Positions 24,687-34,077 of a stretch of DNA of 64,000 nt are shown in pieces; position 1 is the stretch's first letter; every line of letters starts with the position of its first letter. The DNA lies in contig JADJWX010000005.1 in NCBI GenBank assembly GCA_016716135.1, positions 186,001-250,000 of the forward strand. Direction: 5' to 3'. This DNA comes from Lewinellaceae bacterium (GTDB taxonomy: Bacteria; Bacteroidota; Bacteroidia; Chitinophagales; Saprospiraceae). Made by a program: the position numbers and the translations under genes. A model generated the notes under the pieces. It had not been told where the DNA came from. It saw only the letters and a program-made list of their open reading frames with translations, and made no database searches.

Positions 24687-26729
24687 CAACTCCGCACCAC
24701 CAGCACCTTCCCGCTTTCCACCTGGTTTCCGCGCCAAACGCGTAGGGTGTAAAATCCCGGCGGCAGGTCGTTCACGGGTACCCGGTGCGTACCGACAGGC
24801 AATTGGGAAAAACTGCGCACAGCCTTACCCTCGGCGTCATACAGCGTCAACTTGTCGGCATCGAAGGGCAGCTCAACGGAGAACTGATCCGAGCTGGGGT
24901 TGGGATAGTACAAAATGGAGGACTGCCCGGGATCATTGTTTTGCTGCTGCTGATCGGCGAAACGAATACTCGATTTGCCTTCGCAACTGGGCATGGTGCT
25001 GTATTCCGTGATGAGGCGCACCAGCAAGTCGTTGAGTTGTTCCACCTTGTATTCGTCGCTGGTAGGCTCCAGGTGTTTGCCGCCAACGCCGGAGTGGTCG
25101 GTAAGGAACACGTAACTGCCGTTGGTGGCCAGGCCGAAAAATTTCATCAAAAACTCGGTGTCTTTCTGAATGCCGCTGGCGCTTACCGGCACAATCCGGA
25201 TACCCCGTTTGGCGGCTTCGCGAATGCTTTTTTGCAAACTGGCGATCACTTCGGGCTCCTGGTGCGGACTGGCATCGAGCACCAAAAAACAAATGCGTGC
25301 CACCGCTTCGCGGCTCCAGGGTTGCTTGAAAATGGCTTCTTCCAGGGCGCTGTGCACGGCTTCCGGATAGTCGCCGCCGCCGCCGGCTGCTTGTTTGCGG
25401 ATGTAGTCCACCGTTTTGGCAATGTCGTGGTTCAGGGCGCTGCTTCGGACGATGTAGTCGTCGCCCTGATCGCGGTAGAACACCGAACCCATGCGGACAC
25501 TCAGGTCCGGGTTATTCGCTTTTACCCGCCCGATCACGTCGAGCAATTCGGTTTTGAGGTACTCCAGCTCATCGCCCATGCTGCCGGTGGCGTCCACGGT
25601 CCATACGATGTCCAGTTGGTTCGCCTGTTTGCATTCGCGCTCAATTTTGATGTGGTTCAGGCCGCTTTCGGCGGCTTTCAAAATTCCGAGATTTTTTGTT
25701 TGTCCATCAATAGTTGCCACAGCCAGGTATTGATCGGGATCGGATTTTTCCTGGAAAATATTAGCCCAAAGTTCGGCCCCACCTGCATTGTCGGTGCGGG
25801 CTTCCCAAATGGTTTTTCCGAAACGGTCATAAAGGGTCACCGGCACGTCGCTGACGGGGAAATTGTTTTCATTCGTCAGCAGCACGGAATACCGTTGTTT
25901 TGGGAAAAACTGATACTGCTGCTGATAGGCATCAATCTCGCCATCGGCGAGCAGGTCTACCCAGTGTTTGTTCCAATTGTGCAGGTCGTTCCACTCGCCC
26001 GCGGTGAGCAAGCCGGCGCGCGGAGTGGGCTGGCCGGGAATGCCCGGCATGTCGGGCTTGTCATCGCCGATTTTTCCGGTAGCCGACATATCAATCGACA
26101 TGTCAAAATCCATCGCTTCCATCTCGGCTGGCGGCGGCGGGGTATCGGTTACCCGAACACCGTCGATGTAGTACGTTGTTGGTTCTGCCCGGGAGCCCCG
26201 GATGGTAATTGCACTGTCATCGGCTGCTGGTACCGGTTTGGCTGCCGTTGGGGCCATAGCCTTCTCTTTTTTTGCCGAACGCCGGCGCTCTGCAGCGCGC
26301 GGCACAGCGCCGATGGATTCGGAGGTGAGCACTGTTCCGCTTGAGGCGGCGTCCCTTTCGATCAATGGAACTTTGAACGCGGTAACCACAACCTCCTCCA
26401 GCACGGCGCCGCTATTTAAAATGATATCCAGCGTGTTTACCTGTTCCGGGCAGAACACGGACATCGGTGATCCGCTTGGATTCGTATCCGGTATAGGAAA
26501 ATTCAAGGGTGTACGTGCCGGGCGCGATAGCAACGCGGTAATTGCCCTCGAAATCAGTGATAATTCCCTTTACAAGGGTTGTGTCCTTCATAATTTTGAT
26601 AATGGCGCCGATAAGTTTTTCGCCATGTTCATCGGATACTTTCCCGGTGAGTACCGTGTCGGTGTTTTTTTCGGTAAACGCCGTCAGGCCAAGCAGCGCA
26701 ACGAAAAAGAGCATAAGGAAGTGTTTCAT
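24686..26729 (-). pseudogene. Secreted VWA protein with CarboxypepD-like and TonB-plug-like N-terminus and T9SS tail (one frameshift)
   Basis: Two overlapping frames make one protein of about 680 residues. The first part (from ATG 26729) has a signal peptide (MKHFLMLFFVALLGLTAF) and a carboxypeptidase-regulatory-like domain (LTGKVSDEHGEKLIGAIIKI). The second continues with LEEVVVTAFKVP and ITIRGSRAEPTTYYIDGVRV, both typical of TonB-receptor plugs. Then come a VWA domain (QLDIVWTVDATGSMGDELEY, intact DxTGS metal site) and a type A T9SS sorting domain (SSILYYPNPSSDQFSVELPF). Deleting one base near 26444-26445 joins VLPG to QVNTLDIILNSG cleanly, so there is a one-base insertion. It should be exported to the surface. 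No beta-barrel is present. Role unknown. Confidence 0.82.
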
Positions 26730-26845
26730 ACGTGCAGGGTGTTTTGGTAAATGAACGGATAGGCAAGTCTTGCGGGTATGTGGATGCCGGGCGCGGGGCA
26801 ATTGCATAAATCAATTGTTGTTTTTTGGAATTAATGCGAATGCGC

Positions 26846-26876
26846 TACTCGTCCTGCGACTTCAAGCCTGTCCGCT
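26846..26876. repeat. Solo copy of the ACTCGTCCT-GCCTGTCC repeat end
   Basis: TACTCGTCCTGCGACTTCAAGCCTGTCC closely resembles the outer arms of the inverted-repeat element at 55991-56377. It overlaps the 3' end of the methyltransferase gene. Confidence 0.5.
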
Positions 26877-27653
26877 TTTAAACACCAGCAAAACATGATC
26901 CGCCCCGTAGGCCCATAAACGCCCGCGGCATTTTTTTTCCAAAAAATTCAACCAGCGCAACAAGCCCGGCCTTCGGCCAAACCAGGGATCGAGGTAGGAA
27001 GGCGGCAGCCAAAACCCAACCGGCTGCACGGTTTGGAGCGCGAGGTTTGGGAAAAAAAGGCTGAACTCCGCCGGGGCGTAGTACCAGGTTTTTACCGGAT
27101 TCCCAATTCCCAGCGGCGCATCCACCGGACCGCCGCGCCAGCGCCGGGTCGCCTGCTTGAACTGATTTTTCAACAAGAAATACAGCGTTTCCCACCAACA
27201 AAAACGGCCCATGATCACGGCGACAAACAACCCACCGGGCCGGAGCAAACCGGGGACGGCAGCGCCCAGTTTTTCCAGGGCATCGGGCGACAAACAGTTC
27301 AGGCCGCCAAAATTGGAAAAAACCAGGTCGAACCGCGGCAGCCCGGACGGTAGATCCCGGAGGTCGAGCGCTTGCGTTTGAATGCGGTGCTGCTGATTTT
27401 TTGACCGGGCTTTTTCTGCCGTAACGCGCAGCATTTCCGCCGAGTTGTCGGTGGCGAGTACCGTGCAGCCGTGTTCGGCCAACCAGAGCGCATCGGCCCC
27501 GGTGCCGCAGTTTACTTCGAGCACCGCAGTGCCGGGTCGAATTTTCGCCTCCAGGTAATCCTGCACCACCGCCCGTTGCAGGCGGCCGATGGCTGTGTGG
27601 GTAAACTGCGCATCGTAGGATGCGGCGACCGGGTCGAAGTTGGAAGGCTGCAT
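26862..27653 (-). CDS. Class I SAM-dependent methyltransferase
   Basis: The 263 residues start with the usual helix FDPVAASYDAQFTHTAIGRL. The SAM-binding motif I is VLEVNCGTGADALWLAEHG (about 46-64), then VLATDNSAEMLRVT with the acidic ribose-binding residue, and motif IV FDLVFSNFGGLNC. The C-terminal half (WETLYFLLKNQFKQATRRW and beyond) is a family-specific cap. Substrate is unknown. It lies 5 bases after the SDR gene and is the last of a likely four-gene run (NTF2-like, DUF5990, SDR, methyltransferase). Its 3' end overlaps a dispersed repeat (26846-26876). Confidence 0.85.
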   Translation of the reverse strand: MQPSNFDPVAASYDAQFTHTAIGRLQRAVVQDYLEAKIRPGTAVLEVNCGTGADALWLAEHGCTVLATDNSAEMLRVTAEKARSKNQQHRIQTQALDLRDLPSGLPRFDLVFSNFGGLNCLSPDALEKLGAAVPGLLRPGGLFVAVIMGRFCWWETLYFLLKNQFKQATRRWRGGPVDAPLGIGNPVKTWYYAPAEFSLFFPNLALQTVQPVGFWLPPSYLDPWFGRRPGLLRWLNFLEKKCRGRLWAYGADHVLLVFKSGQA

Positions 27654-27658
27654 GTTGT

Positions 27659-28351
27659 TCAGGATTCCCGAAATGCCGCCAGTTTGTTGATATCCCCGTT
27701 CTCCAGCACTGGCTTGGCATATCCATGCAACACGGCGTTGATCATCGCCTGCCCGATGCGTACCGACGTGGTGATCGAATTGGGGAAAACCACTTTCAGC
27801 AAGGCAATTACAGGGCTGAGCGCGATGTACATGAAATTCACCAGTCCCGATTTGGCTTTTACACCGCGCAAGGGCTGAATGACCCCGGGCCGGAACATGT
27901 AGGCCGCCTTAAAAGGCATTGCCCGAATGGCATTTTCAGTTTTGCCCTTGATGTTTGCCCAGGCCAGCCGGCTCTGCTCGCTGCTCGCCGTGCCGGCGCC
28001 GCTGACGTAGCAAAATGTCATGTCCGGATTGAGGTCCAAAAGTGTTTCGGCGAAATGCAGGGTAAGCGTGTAGGTGATTTTTTCATAAGCCTCGTTGGAC
28101 AAGCCTGCGGAGGAAATGCCCAGGCAAAAAAAGCAGGCGTTGTAGCCCTGCAAGTCCTGGCGGATGGCCGACAGGTCGTAAAAATCCTTGTGAATGATTT
28201 CCCGGAGTTTCGGGTGTTGTATTCCCACAGGCTGCCGGTTGATAATGAGGACGGATTCAACGGCGGGGCTGTCCAGGCATTCCAGCAGCACGCCGTTGCC
28301 AACCATGCCGGTCGTGCCTGTGATAATCGGTTTTAGTTTCATCGTTATCAT
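27659..28351 (-). CDS. Atypical short-chain dehydrogenase/NAD(P)-binding protein
   Basis: The N-terminal Rossmann motif TGTTGMVGNGVLLECL (TGxxGxxG) follows the start, and NRQPVG suggests NADP preference by the Arg after the second strand. The middle carries CFFCLGISSAGLSNEAYEKI and FCYVSGAGTASSEQSRLAW, with Ser as in the HTATIP2/YbjT-like atypical SDRs. RPGVIQPLRGVKAKS is the conserved C-terminal turn. It may reduce or isomerise a small metabolite or only sense NAD(P)H. Start is either ATG 28351 or the in-frame ATG 28343. It is 18 bases downstream of the DUF5990 gene. Confidence 0.8.
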   Translation of the reverse strand: MITMKLKPIITGTTGMVGNGVLLECLDSPAVESVLIINRQPVGIQHPKLREIIHKDFYDLSAIRQDLQGYNACFFCLGISSAGLSNEAYEKITYTLTLHFAETLLDLNPDMTFCYVSGAGTASSEQSRLAWANIKGKTENAIRAMPFKAAYMFRPGVIQPLRGVKAKSGLVNFMYIALSPVIALLKVVFPNSITTSVRIGQAMINAVLHGYAKPVLENGDINKLAAFRES

Positions 28352-28369
28352 CTTTTTTGTAGCCGCCGG

Positions 28370-28804
28370 TCATTCCCATCGGATTGATTCCGCCTTCAAA
28401 CTCGCGCAAACCGGGCCGCCTTTTTTATCGGTCATTTTGATGTGGGCCGTCAGCGGTTTTTGTTGCGCAACGGCATCGTGGATTTGCTCCCAACGCAGGA
28501 TATTCAGTTTAATCTTTGCCCGCCGAAAGCGGTGGACAAGGGGGCCCGCTTTGGCATACCAAACAAGGTAGAGGAATTTATCGCCGGTTTTGCCAAACAC
28601 ATACGGGCCGGTAAAATTTGGCGCGCCATCTTTCCCGGTCGAGCAGATGACGGGAATTTGAAAAACAGCCTGCACGCTGTTGCCGGGTGTTTCGGATTCA
28701 ATGTTTTCCCCGTTTTGCACGCCAACAAAAATATTTTCCATCGTTTCAAAACGGGCGCCGGGAAAATCGGTGCAGTGCAATTGGATCTGTAACTCGGTTT
28801 TCAT
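28370..28804 (-). CDS. DUF5990-like protein
   Basis: A 144-residue protein starting MKTELQIQLHCTDFPGARFE, with a central beta-rich core FTGPYVFGKTGDKFLYLVWY and a C-terminal strand IKLNILRWEQIHDAV. The pattern FxGPyvxGxxxxxFLYL fits the DUF5990 family as I remember it; this identification is tentative. No catalytic residues or membrane segments are visible. Its ATG overlaps the TGA of the NTF2-like gene by 4 bases (ATGA), so translation is probably coupled. Confidence 0.65.
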   Translation of the reverse strand: MKTELQIQLHCTDFPGARFETMENIFVGVQNGENIESETPGNSVQAVFQIPVICSTGKDGAPNFTGPYVFGKTGDKFLYLVWYAKAGPLVHRFRRAKIKLNILRWEQIHDAVAQQKPLTAHIKMTDKKGGPVCASLKAESIRWE

Positions 28805-29286
28805 ACAGTGCCGTTTTCAGCCATAAATTTAGCCAGGTTTTTCCGGGCCATGCCCCGCACCTTGCCCCGGATCAGCCCCGTCCAGCCCAGCAACAACCCC
28901 GGAGTTCCCAGGGCCTGCCGGGCCCAGTTGTAAAAACTGAACCGGTCGGTTTGCCGCACAATTTTCCCGTTTTCAAATACAAATTCCGAGCGAATGCGGT
29001 TGACCACCGGCCGGCCCGTTGCCGAAAAGGTGTACCGGGCTTCCCATTCGGCGCTGCCCTGGCGATCGTCGGCCTGAATGTTGGAAAACGTCAGCTCCAG
29101 GTCTTTACCCCTGCGGATGAGCATTTCCCACATGGCGCGCACTTCGGCGGCGTTCAGGTTTTGAAAAACCGGGTCGCTGAAGGTGGCCGTGTCGGCGTAA
29201 CAGGCCTGCATGGTGGCGTAGTCTTTGTTTTGAAAAGCCTGGTAAAACGTTTCGAGAAGCCGTGCGTTTGCATGCATGGTGGACAA
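28801..29286 (-). CDS. NTF2-like (SnoaL fold) protein
   Basis: The 161 residues begin with the typical helix and strand LLETFYQAFQNKDYATMQACYADTATFSDPVF. They continue with AEVRAMWEMLIRRGKDLELTF, AEWEARYTFSATGRPVVNRI and SEFVFENGKIVRQTDRFSFY, the curved sheet of the SnoaL/NTF2 fold. The last 40 residues (GTPGLLLGWTGLIRGKVRGM) are a common extension in Bacteroidota members. Proteins of this fold are isomerases, hydrolases or binding proteins; nothing here tells which. It is the first gene of the short operon that runs to 26862. An alternative start is the ATG at 29277. Confidence 0.82.
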   Translation of the reverse strand: MSTMHANARLLETFYQAFQNKDYATMQACYADTATFSDPVFQNLNAAEVRAMWEMLIRRGKDLELTFSNIQADDRQGSAEWEARYTFSATGRPVVNRIRSEFVFENGKIVRQTDRFSFYNWARQALGTPGLLLGWTGLIRGKVRGMARKNLAKFMAENGTV

Positions 29287-29352
29287 GTTTTTAAAAAAAC
29301 AATGGACAGGATTACCAGGGTCGCAGCTGATTTTCCGGTTAATACCGGCCGC

Positions 29353-30312
29353 CTAGCCTCCCACGCTGGCCGAATAAATCAAGAGCACATTAATCAAAAT
29401 ATACACCGATGTAATCGTGAAATACATGCGCCGGTCAAACCGGGCTGATTTTTTGGGATTGCCGTTTTTCCAGATGCGCAAGGAGATCACCGAAAAGATG
29501 ATGCACAGGAGCATGGAAACATAGGTCAGTATATGGAGTTTGTCTACCAACGTAAACGTCGTGGACTGCGGCAAAATGGAGTCGACGATGTACTTGTTCC
29601 CCACTGCGGCGAACAGGCCGCCAACCGAAAGCCCGAAGCGCGGGTCTACATCAATCGGATCGATAAAAAAGACGAGCGTCGAGATAAAAAAAGCCACGTA
29701 CATGCCCGTGAACAGTGAAAAAAACAGGCCCCAGCTCTTCCGGGTGATGAACAGGGTGATCGAAGCATGCGGGTAGGCGCTGCTGTCGGCGAGGCCGGGG
29801 TCGCCGTACGTAGTGGCGTATTTTTTTCCGCCTGAAGTGATCTCGAAGCGCTCGATCTGCCAATTGGAGATGATGAGGTGCTCATCGAGCCGGGTATTCA
29901 GGCTGTCGGCCACGTACACCATGGATTCGATGTCCTTGTCGCTTTCCTCCAGTTCGATCGTCAGCCGCTGGGCATCGAAGGGGAAGCGGCGGATGTCCCA
30001 GTCTTTTTTGATCTGGGCGGTCACTTTTTTCCCGGCCCAACAAATACCGTTTTTTTCTTCCGAAAATTCGAGGCTGTAGTCGACCTCCTTGGCGTTGGGA
30101 ATTTCCAGGGTTTCCAGGGGGTGCAGGGTGGAATCGCGGTAGTTGAACCAGACCCAGAACTGGGCAGAAAAACTTTTCTCGGCCAGATTGATGTCGTACA
30201 CATCGTTGACGAAGGCGCCGATCCGAACGGTGTCGGGTTGTGCCAATGCAGGTTTGCAAAAAATCAAGGACAACGCAGCAATTGGCAGCCAGGTAGCAAT
30301 CCGGTTTTTCAT
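29353..30312 (-). CDS. Pentameric ligand-gated ion channel homologue (Cys-loop receptor superfamily)
   Basis: A signal peptide (MKNRIATWLPIAALSLIFCK, cut near AQP) leads into a beta-sandwich of about 185 residues with DVYDINLAEKSFSAQFWVWF, WDIRRFPFDAQRLTIELEES and LIISNWQIERFEI. The FPFDxQ turn and the Trp strands are the superfamily's core. Four membrane helices follow from about residue 198. As in other prokaryotic members (ELIC, GLIC), the disulphide Cys-loop is absent. It should form a homopentameric channel in the inner membrane, with its ligand domain in the periplasm; ligand and ion are unknown. It lies between the NTF2-like gene (66 bases) and the TMTC-like gene (47 bases), all on the minus strand. 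Confidence 0.85.
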   Translation of the reverse strand: MKNRIATWLPIAALSLIFCKPALAQPDTVRIGAFVNDVYDINLAEKSFSAQFWVWFNYRDSTLHPLETLEIPNAKEVDYSLEFSEEKNGICWAGKKVTAQIKKDWDIRRFPFDAQRLTIELEESDKDIESMVYVADSLNTRLDEHLIISNWQIERFEITSGGKKYATTYGDPGLADSSAYPHASITLFITRKSWGLFFSLFTGMYVAFFISTLVFFIDPIDVDPRFGLSVGGLFAAVGNKYIVDSILPQSTTFTLVDKLHILTYVSMLLCIIFSVISLRIWKNGNPKKSARFDRRMYFTITSVYILINVLLIYSASVGG

Positions 30313-30359
30313 TTTGTAGTCAAGGTGTTTTTATACAGAACGGCGGCATAATACGGTTT

Positions 30360-32366
30360 TTATTGGGTTTGCCCGGCAGCCGCCTGGATAGCCTGCAACC
30401 GCTGTTGCATTTCGGCGGCTTTGGCGGCATTGCCCTGCGTCATGTAGACATCCGAGAGGGCCTGCACGATGTTGGGGTCCATCGGGTAATTGCGCAGCCC
30501 ATAGTCGAGGAAAGCGATGGCGCCGTTGTAATCCACATATTTTTTGAAATACAAGCCGTACCCGACCCGGTGACAAAAAGCATTGTACACATTGGGGTCC
30601 CAGCCTTGCTGAAGCGATTTGAGCACGTCCAGGACGTATACCAGCAGTTCGTTGTTGTACGATTGTTTTTGCAACAGGTTTTCAAATGCGCCGAGTAGTT
30701 TGTCCAGCTGCCGGTCTTCCCGGAACCAGGCGCCGGCAATGGCGGCTTTCAACACTGCGGCCTGTTTATAGGCGGGGTAAATTTCCAGGGCGTGGTCCAC
30801 GTGGCGTTCCGCATCTTCGAGCAAGGCTTTTTTCTCCGCCGCTGCTGCGGCGCCGGTGGAGTCTTGCAGCCCGACATATTTTTCGTAGTACAGCATGTTG
30901 GCGTAGTAAAAATTGGCCCGGTAACTGTTGGGGGCTATCCGCATCGCCGATTCCACCAGGCCCTCGCCCTTGCCGCCCCAGTCGGGCAAACGCAATTCAA
31001 GGATAACGGCATACGCCAAAACAATAACTCCCATCAATGCGGCGCCCACTGCGGTAGGCCGGCCGGCCGGTTTTTGCAGCCATTCCGGCAATTTTTCAGC
31101 GAGCAGCCAGGCCAGCAGCAGGCAAAACCCGACGGACGGCATGTACAGGTAGCGCTCGTTCATGAACGTGCTGGTGTTGACAAACAAGTTGGACACCACA
31201 CTGAGCGTCAGCAAAAAATATAAAATGCTGTAGGCGGGTATCCGGGCGCGGGCCCCGGCAGGCGCCGCTCGAACCGACCACAGCTGCCGCACCGCCCAAA
31301 TGCCCATTGCCAGGTAAATGCCCAGGGAGAGGCCGGCCCGCCAGTCGCTCCAGTTGACTTTCGGCACGTGGTAGGGGTAATAGTCGTGCGTCAGCGGGTA
31401 GGGCACAAACAACAATTTCAAATCCCAGCCCAGGGAAAGAAAAATGGTAGCCAGTTTTTCCATGGGGTTCATACCCGAAAACGGGTTGAAGATCAGGTCG
31501 TCGGATGGTTTGCCCTGGTGCATAAAATACCCCAGCGCGAGGGCGCGCACTATGAGAAACAGCCCGGTGGCGCCCAACAGCGCGAGCAGGCCTGTGGCGA
31601 TACGCCCGCCAGATATTTTAGTGAACAACCAAAGCGTCAGGGGAATAACCGCCAGGTACGTCACGGCATTTTCCTTTGACAGCAAGCCGAGAAACAAGCC
31701 AGCGGCCGCCGCTGCCAACCAGCGCCCTTGCCCGTTCTCGCCGTATTTGATCATGCCATACAGCGCGTACAGGCTGAAGAGCAGGGCCAGAATTTCGTCG
31801 CGGCCCTTGATGTTGGCAACCACTTCGGTGTGCAGCGGGTGCAGCAAAAACAGGGCTGCCGCCAAAAACGGGAGCGTGAAATACCAGGCGCTACCGCTTC
31901 GGACGGGGAACAGCCCGGTCAGAATCCGGTACAGCAAAACCCCGGTGCCGCCGTACAGCAGCACATTGATCAGGTGCGCGATCCAGGGGTGATTTTTTCC
32001 GAACAGGCCGACTTCCAGGGCAAAGGTTGCCACCGGAATGGGGCGGTAACGGCCGCCTTCGATCATCAGTTTGGGGTCTTTGTAGTAACCCAGCAGGCTG
32101 TCGTTGCCGAAAATTTCGCGTAAACCCGCAAAGCCCTTTTGAACAAAAATATTGTCCCAGATAAATAGTTGGTCGTCTTGCAAGTAACCAAATCCGACGG
32201 TCATGCCATAGGTGAGGAGCGCCAAAACGAACAGACTGAGTGCCGGGATTCGGTGTGCCTGCCAGAATGCAGGCTGCAGCACGACAGTGGTTTCGGGGCG
32301 TTTGGCCGGGCCGGAAGGCTGGCCGGGCGGTTTCGGCTTGTTCGGTTTTCGTTTCATAATGTGCAA
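30360..32366 (-). CDS. TMTC-like multi-helix membrane protein with TPR repeats
   Basis: The 668-residue protein starts with a basic, Pro-rich tail (to about 30). About ten membrane helices follow (about 40-450), with GYLQDDQLFIWDN in the first large loop, HPLHTEVVANIKGRDEILAL and MNERYLYMPSVGFCLLLAW. These are hallmarks of the TMTC/GT-C group, in which acidic loop residues bind a lipid-linked sugar. The last ~180 residues are TPR-like helices (AERHVDHALEIYPAYKQAAV, DYGLRNYPMDPNIVQALSDV). It may O-mannosylate exported proteins, but acceptor and sugar are inferred. Start is ATG 32366 or the nearby ATG 32357. It is 47 bases upstream of the channel gene. Confidence 0.8.
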   Translation of the reverse strand: MHIMKRKPNKPKPPGQPSGPAKRPETTVVLQPAFWQAHRIPALSLFVLALLTYGMTVGFGYLQDDQLFIWDNIFVQKGFAGLREIFGNDSLLGYYKDPKLMIEGGRYRPIPVATFALEVGLFGKNHPWIAHLINVLLYGGTGVLLYRILTGLFPVRSGSAWYFTLPFLAAALFLLHPLHTEVVANIKGRDEILALLFSLYALYGMIKYGENGQGRWLAAAAAGLFLGLLSKENAVTYLAVIPLTLWLFTKISGGRIATGLLALLGATGLFLIVRALALGYFMHQGKPSDDLIFNPFSGMNPMEKLATIFLSLGWDLKLLFVPYPLTHDYYPYHVPKVNWSDWRAGLSLGIYLAMGIWAVRQLWSVRAAPAGARARIPAYSILYFLLTLSVVSNLFVNTSTFMNERYLYMPSVGFCLLLAWLLAEKLPEWLQKPAGRPTAVGAALMGVIVLAYAVILELRLPDWGGKGEGLVESAMRIAPNSYRANFYYANMLYYEKYVGLQDSTGAAAAAEKKALLEDAERHVDHALEIYPAYKQAAVLKAAIAGAWFREDRQLDKLLGAFENLLQKQSYNNELLVYVLDVLKSLQQGWDPNVYNAFCHRVGYGLYFKKYVDYNGAIAFLDYGLRNYPMDPNIVQALSDVYMTQGNAAKAAEMQQRLQAIQAAAGQTQ

Positions 32367-32513
32367 ATAACGCCTTGGTCGGGCGGCAAATAAGGTTGTC
32401 GAAATAGAACATCAAAGGTATTGGGAAGGGCGTTGAGTTGGACATTCATTTTTCGAAAAGGGCACTCGATTTTCAAATTTTCCCATCTTTGGCGCACACA
32501 AAACGAAAACAAT

Positions 32514-34055
32514 ATGAGCGAGTCATCAAAAATCCGCCTCAAAGAATTCCCTTCGTCTTTCTGGGCCGTCAATACGATGGAAATTTTTGAACGTATGGCC
32601 TGGTATGGTTTTTTTGCCGTTTCCTCCTTGTACATCACCGGGCCGGTCAGTGAAGGCGCCCTCGGGTTCTCCGACGAAGACCGCGGGGTGCTGCAAGGCG
32701 TGGTCACTTTTTTCCTCTACTTGTTTCCGGTAGTTACCGGCGCTCTGGCCGACCGCTATGGCTACAAGCGCATGTTTTTTGCCGCCTACCTGGTGCTGGT
32801 GCCCGCCTATTTTCTGCTTGGGCAGTTTAAAACATTTCCCACGTTTTTCCTGGCATTCATGCTGGTGGCGGTGGGCGCCGCCATGTTCAAGCCTGTGGTG
32901 GTCGGCACTGTTTCCAGGGTGACCTCTGAGCGCACCGCATCCATGGGCTTCGGTATTTTTTACATGATGGTCAACATCGGCGGCTTCCTCGGGCCAATTG
33001 TTGCGGGGATTGTCCGGGGCTGGGATTGGAAATATGTATTCATCGCCTCGTCGTGCTGGATCGCCGTGAATTTTATCGTGCTTACCTTTTTCTTCAAAGA
33101 ACCGACAGACGAAAGCAAATCCGCCAATCCGCGCAGTTTGAAAAAAGTGCTGTCCGACATGGTGGAAGTGCTCGGCAACGGCCGGTTTTTCCTGTTTGTT
33201 TTCGGCTTGCTCGCCTTTTTGGTGCTCGGCTCGAAATATACCTCCGACGGCAGTTTCACCTGGACGCACATCTGGATGATCTCGGGCGCCTGGGTGGTGC
33301 TCAATTTTGTGTATGATTTTATTTTGAAAAGCAATGCAAACGCCGACCGGCACTGGCTGCTGCAACCCATGAAACTCGGCGACTGGCGTTTCGGCCTCTT
33401 CCTGCTCCTGATGTCGGGCTTCTGGACCTGCTTCAACCAGATTTTCTACACCCTGCCGCTGCATATCCGCGATTTTACCGATACCTCCGACGTACTGCGG
33501 GCAATCAACGGTTTTCTGAACGGCATCGGGCTCAGCGATTTTGCGGCCTCGCTGAACAGCTCCATGAAAACGGAAGGCCAGATCAATCCCGAGTACATGA
33601 TCAACTTCAACGCCGGCGCCATTATTCTCTTTCAGGTGCTGGTGTCGTATCTGGTCACCCGGCTGAAGCCTTTCACGACTATTTTTTGGGGAACGGTGAT
33701 CTCAATCGTCAGCTTCTCGGTGTTGATATTCGGCGCCACCGGTTGGATCGTGCTGGCGGGCATCATCATTTTTTCCTTTGGGGAAATGATGGCCAGCCCG
33801 AAAGCAAAAGAATATACCGGCCGGATCGCCCCGCCCGACAAAGTGGCCATGTACATGGGTTATTTTTATTGGTGTGTGGCGCTTGGCAATTTGTTTGGCG
33901 GCATTTTGTCGGGACAACTCTACGCCAAGTTCGGCGTAAACGGCAGCCAGCAGCCCGGCACCATGTGGGCTATTTTTGCCCTCCTCGCGCTCTTCACGGC
34001 CCTGGCGATTTTTGCCTACGACCGGCTGGTGATCAAACGGGTGGATGCTAATTGA
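32514..34055 (+). CDS. POT/PTR-family MFS transporter (oligopeptide-proton symporter type)
   Basis: From ATG 32514 the protein is 513 residues, starting MSESSKIRLKEFPSSFWAVN. The POT signature ERMAWYGFFAVSSLYIT (E1xxER-like) is in helix 1, and GALADRYGYKRMFFAAYL is the MFS loop 2-3. FGIFYMMVNIGGFLGPIVAG is the FYxxINxG-type POT motif. About 12-14 helices are predicted. It probably imports di- and tripeptides with protons; the first E-x-x-E-R motif is only partly kept, so substrate is open. The frame extends to 32421 without conservation. A 26-base leader after CATCTTTG (near -7 consensus) is plausible. Confidence 0.85.
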   Translation: MSESSKIRLKEFPSSFWAVNTMEIFERMAWYGFFAVSSLYITGPVSEGALGFSDEDRGVLQGVVTFFLYLFPVVTGALADRYGYKRMFFAAYLVLVPAYFLLGQFKTFPTFFLAFMLVAVGAAMFKPVVVGTVSRVTSERTASMGFGIFYMMVNIGGFLGPIVAGIVRGWDWKYVFIASSCWIAVNFIVLTFFFKEPTDESKSANPRSLKKVLSDMVEVLGNGRFFLFVFGLLAFLVLGSKYTSDGSFTWTHIWMISGAWVVLNFVYDFILKSNANADRHWLLQPMKLGDWRFGLFLLLMSGFWTCFNQIFYTLPLHIRDFTDTSDVLRAINGFLNGIGLSDFAASLNSSMKTEGQINPEYMINFNAGAIILFQVLVSYLVTRLKPFTTIFWGTVISIVSFSVLIFGATGWIVLAGIIIFSFGEMMASPKAKEYTGRIAPPDKVAMYMGYFYWCVALGNLFGGILSGQLYAKFGVNGSQQPGTMWAIFALLALFTALAIFAYDRLVIKRVDAN

Positions 34056-34077
34056 GGGTATTAAAAAAAGTCATTGA

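Noticed and set aside
24785..26344. 519-codon plus-strand open frame
   Set aside because: It lies opposite the VWA/T9SS gene, has no signal or known domain, and owes its length to the GC-rich third positions of the real gene.
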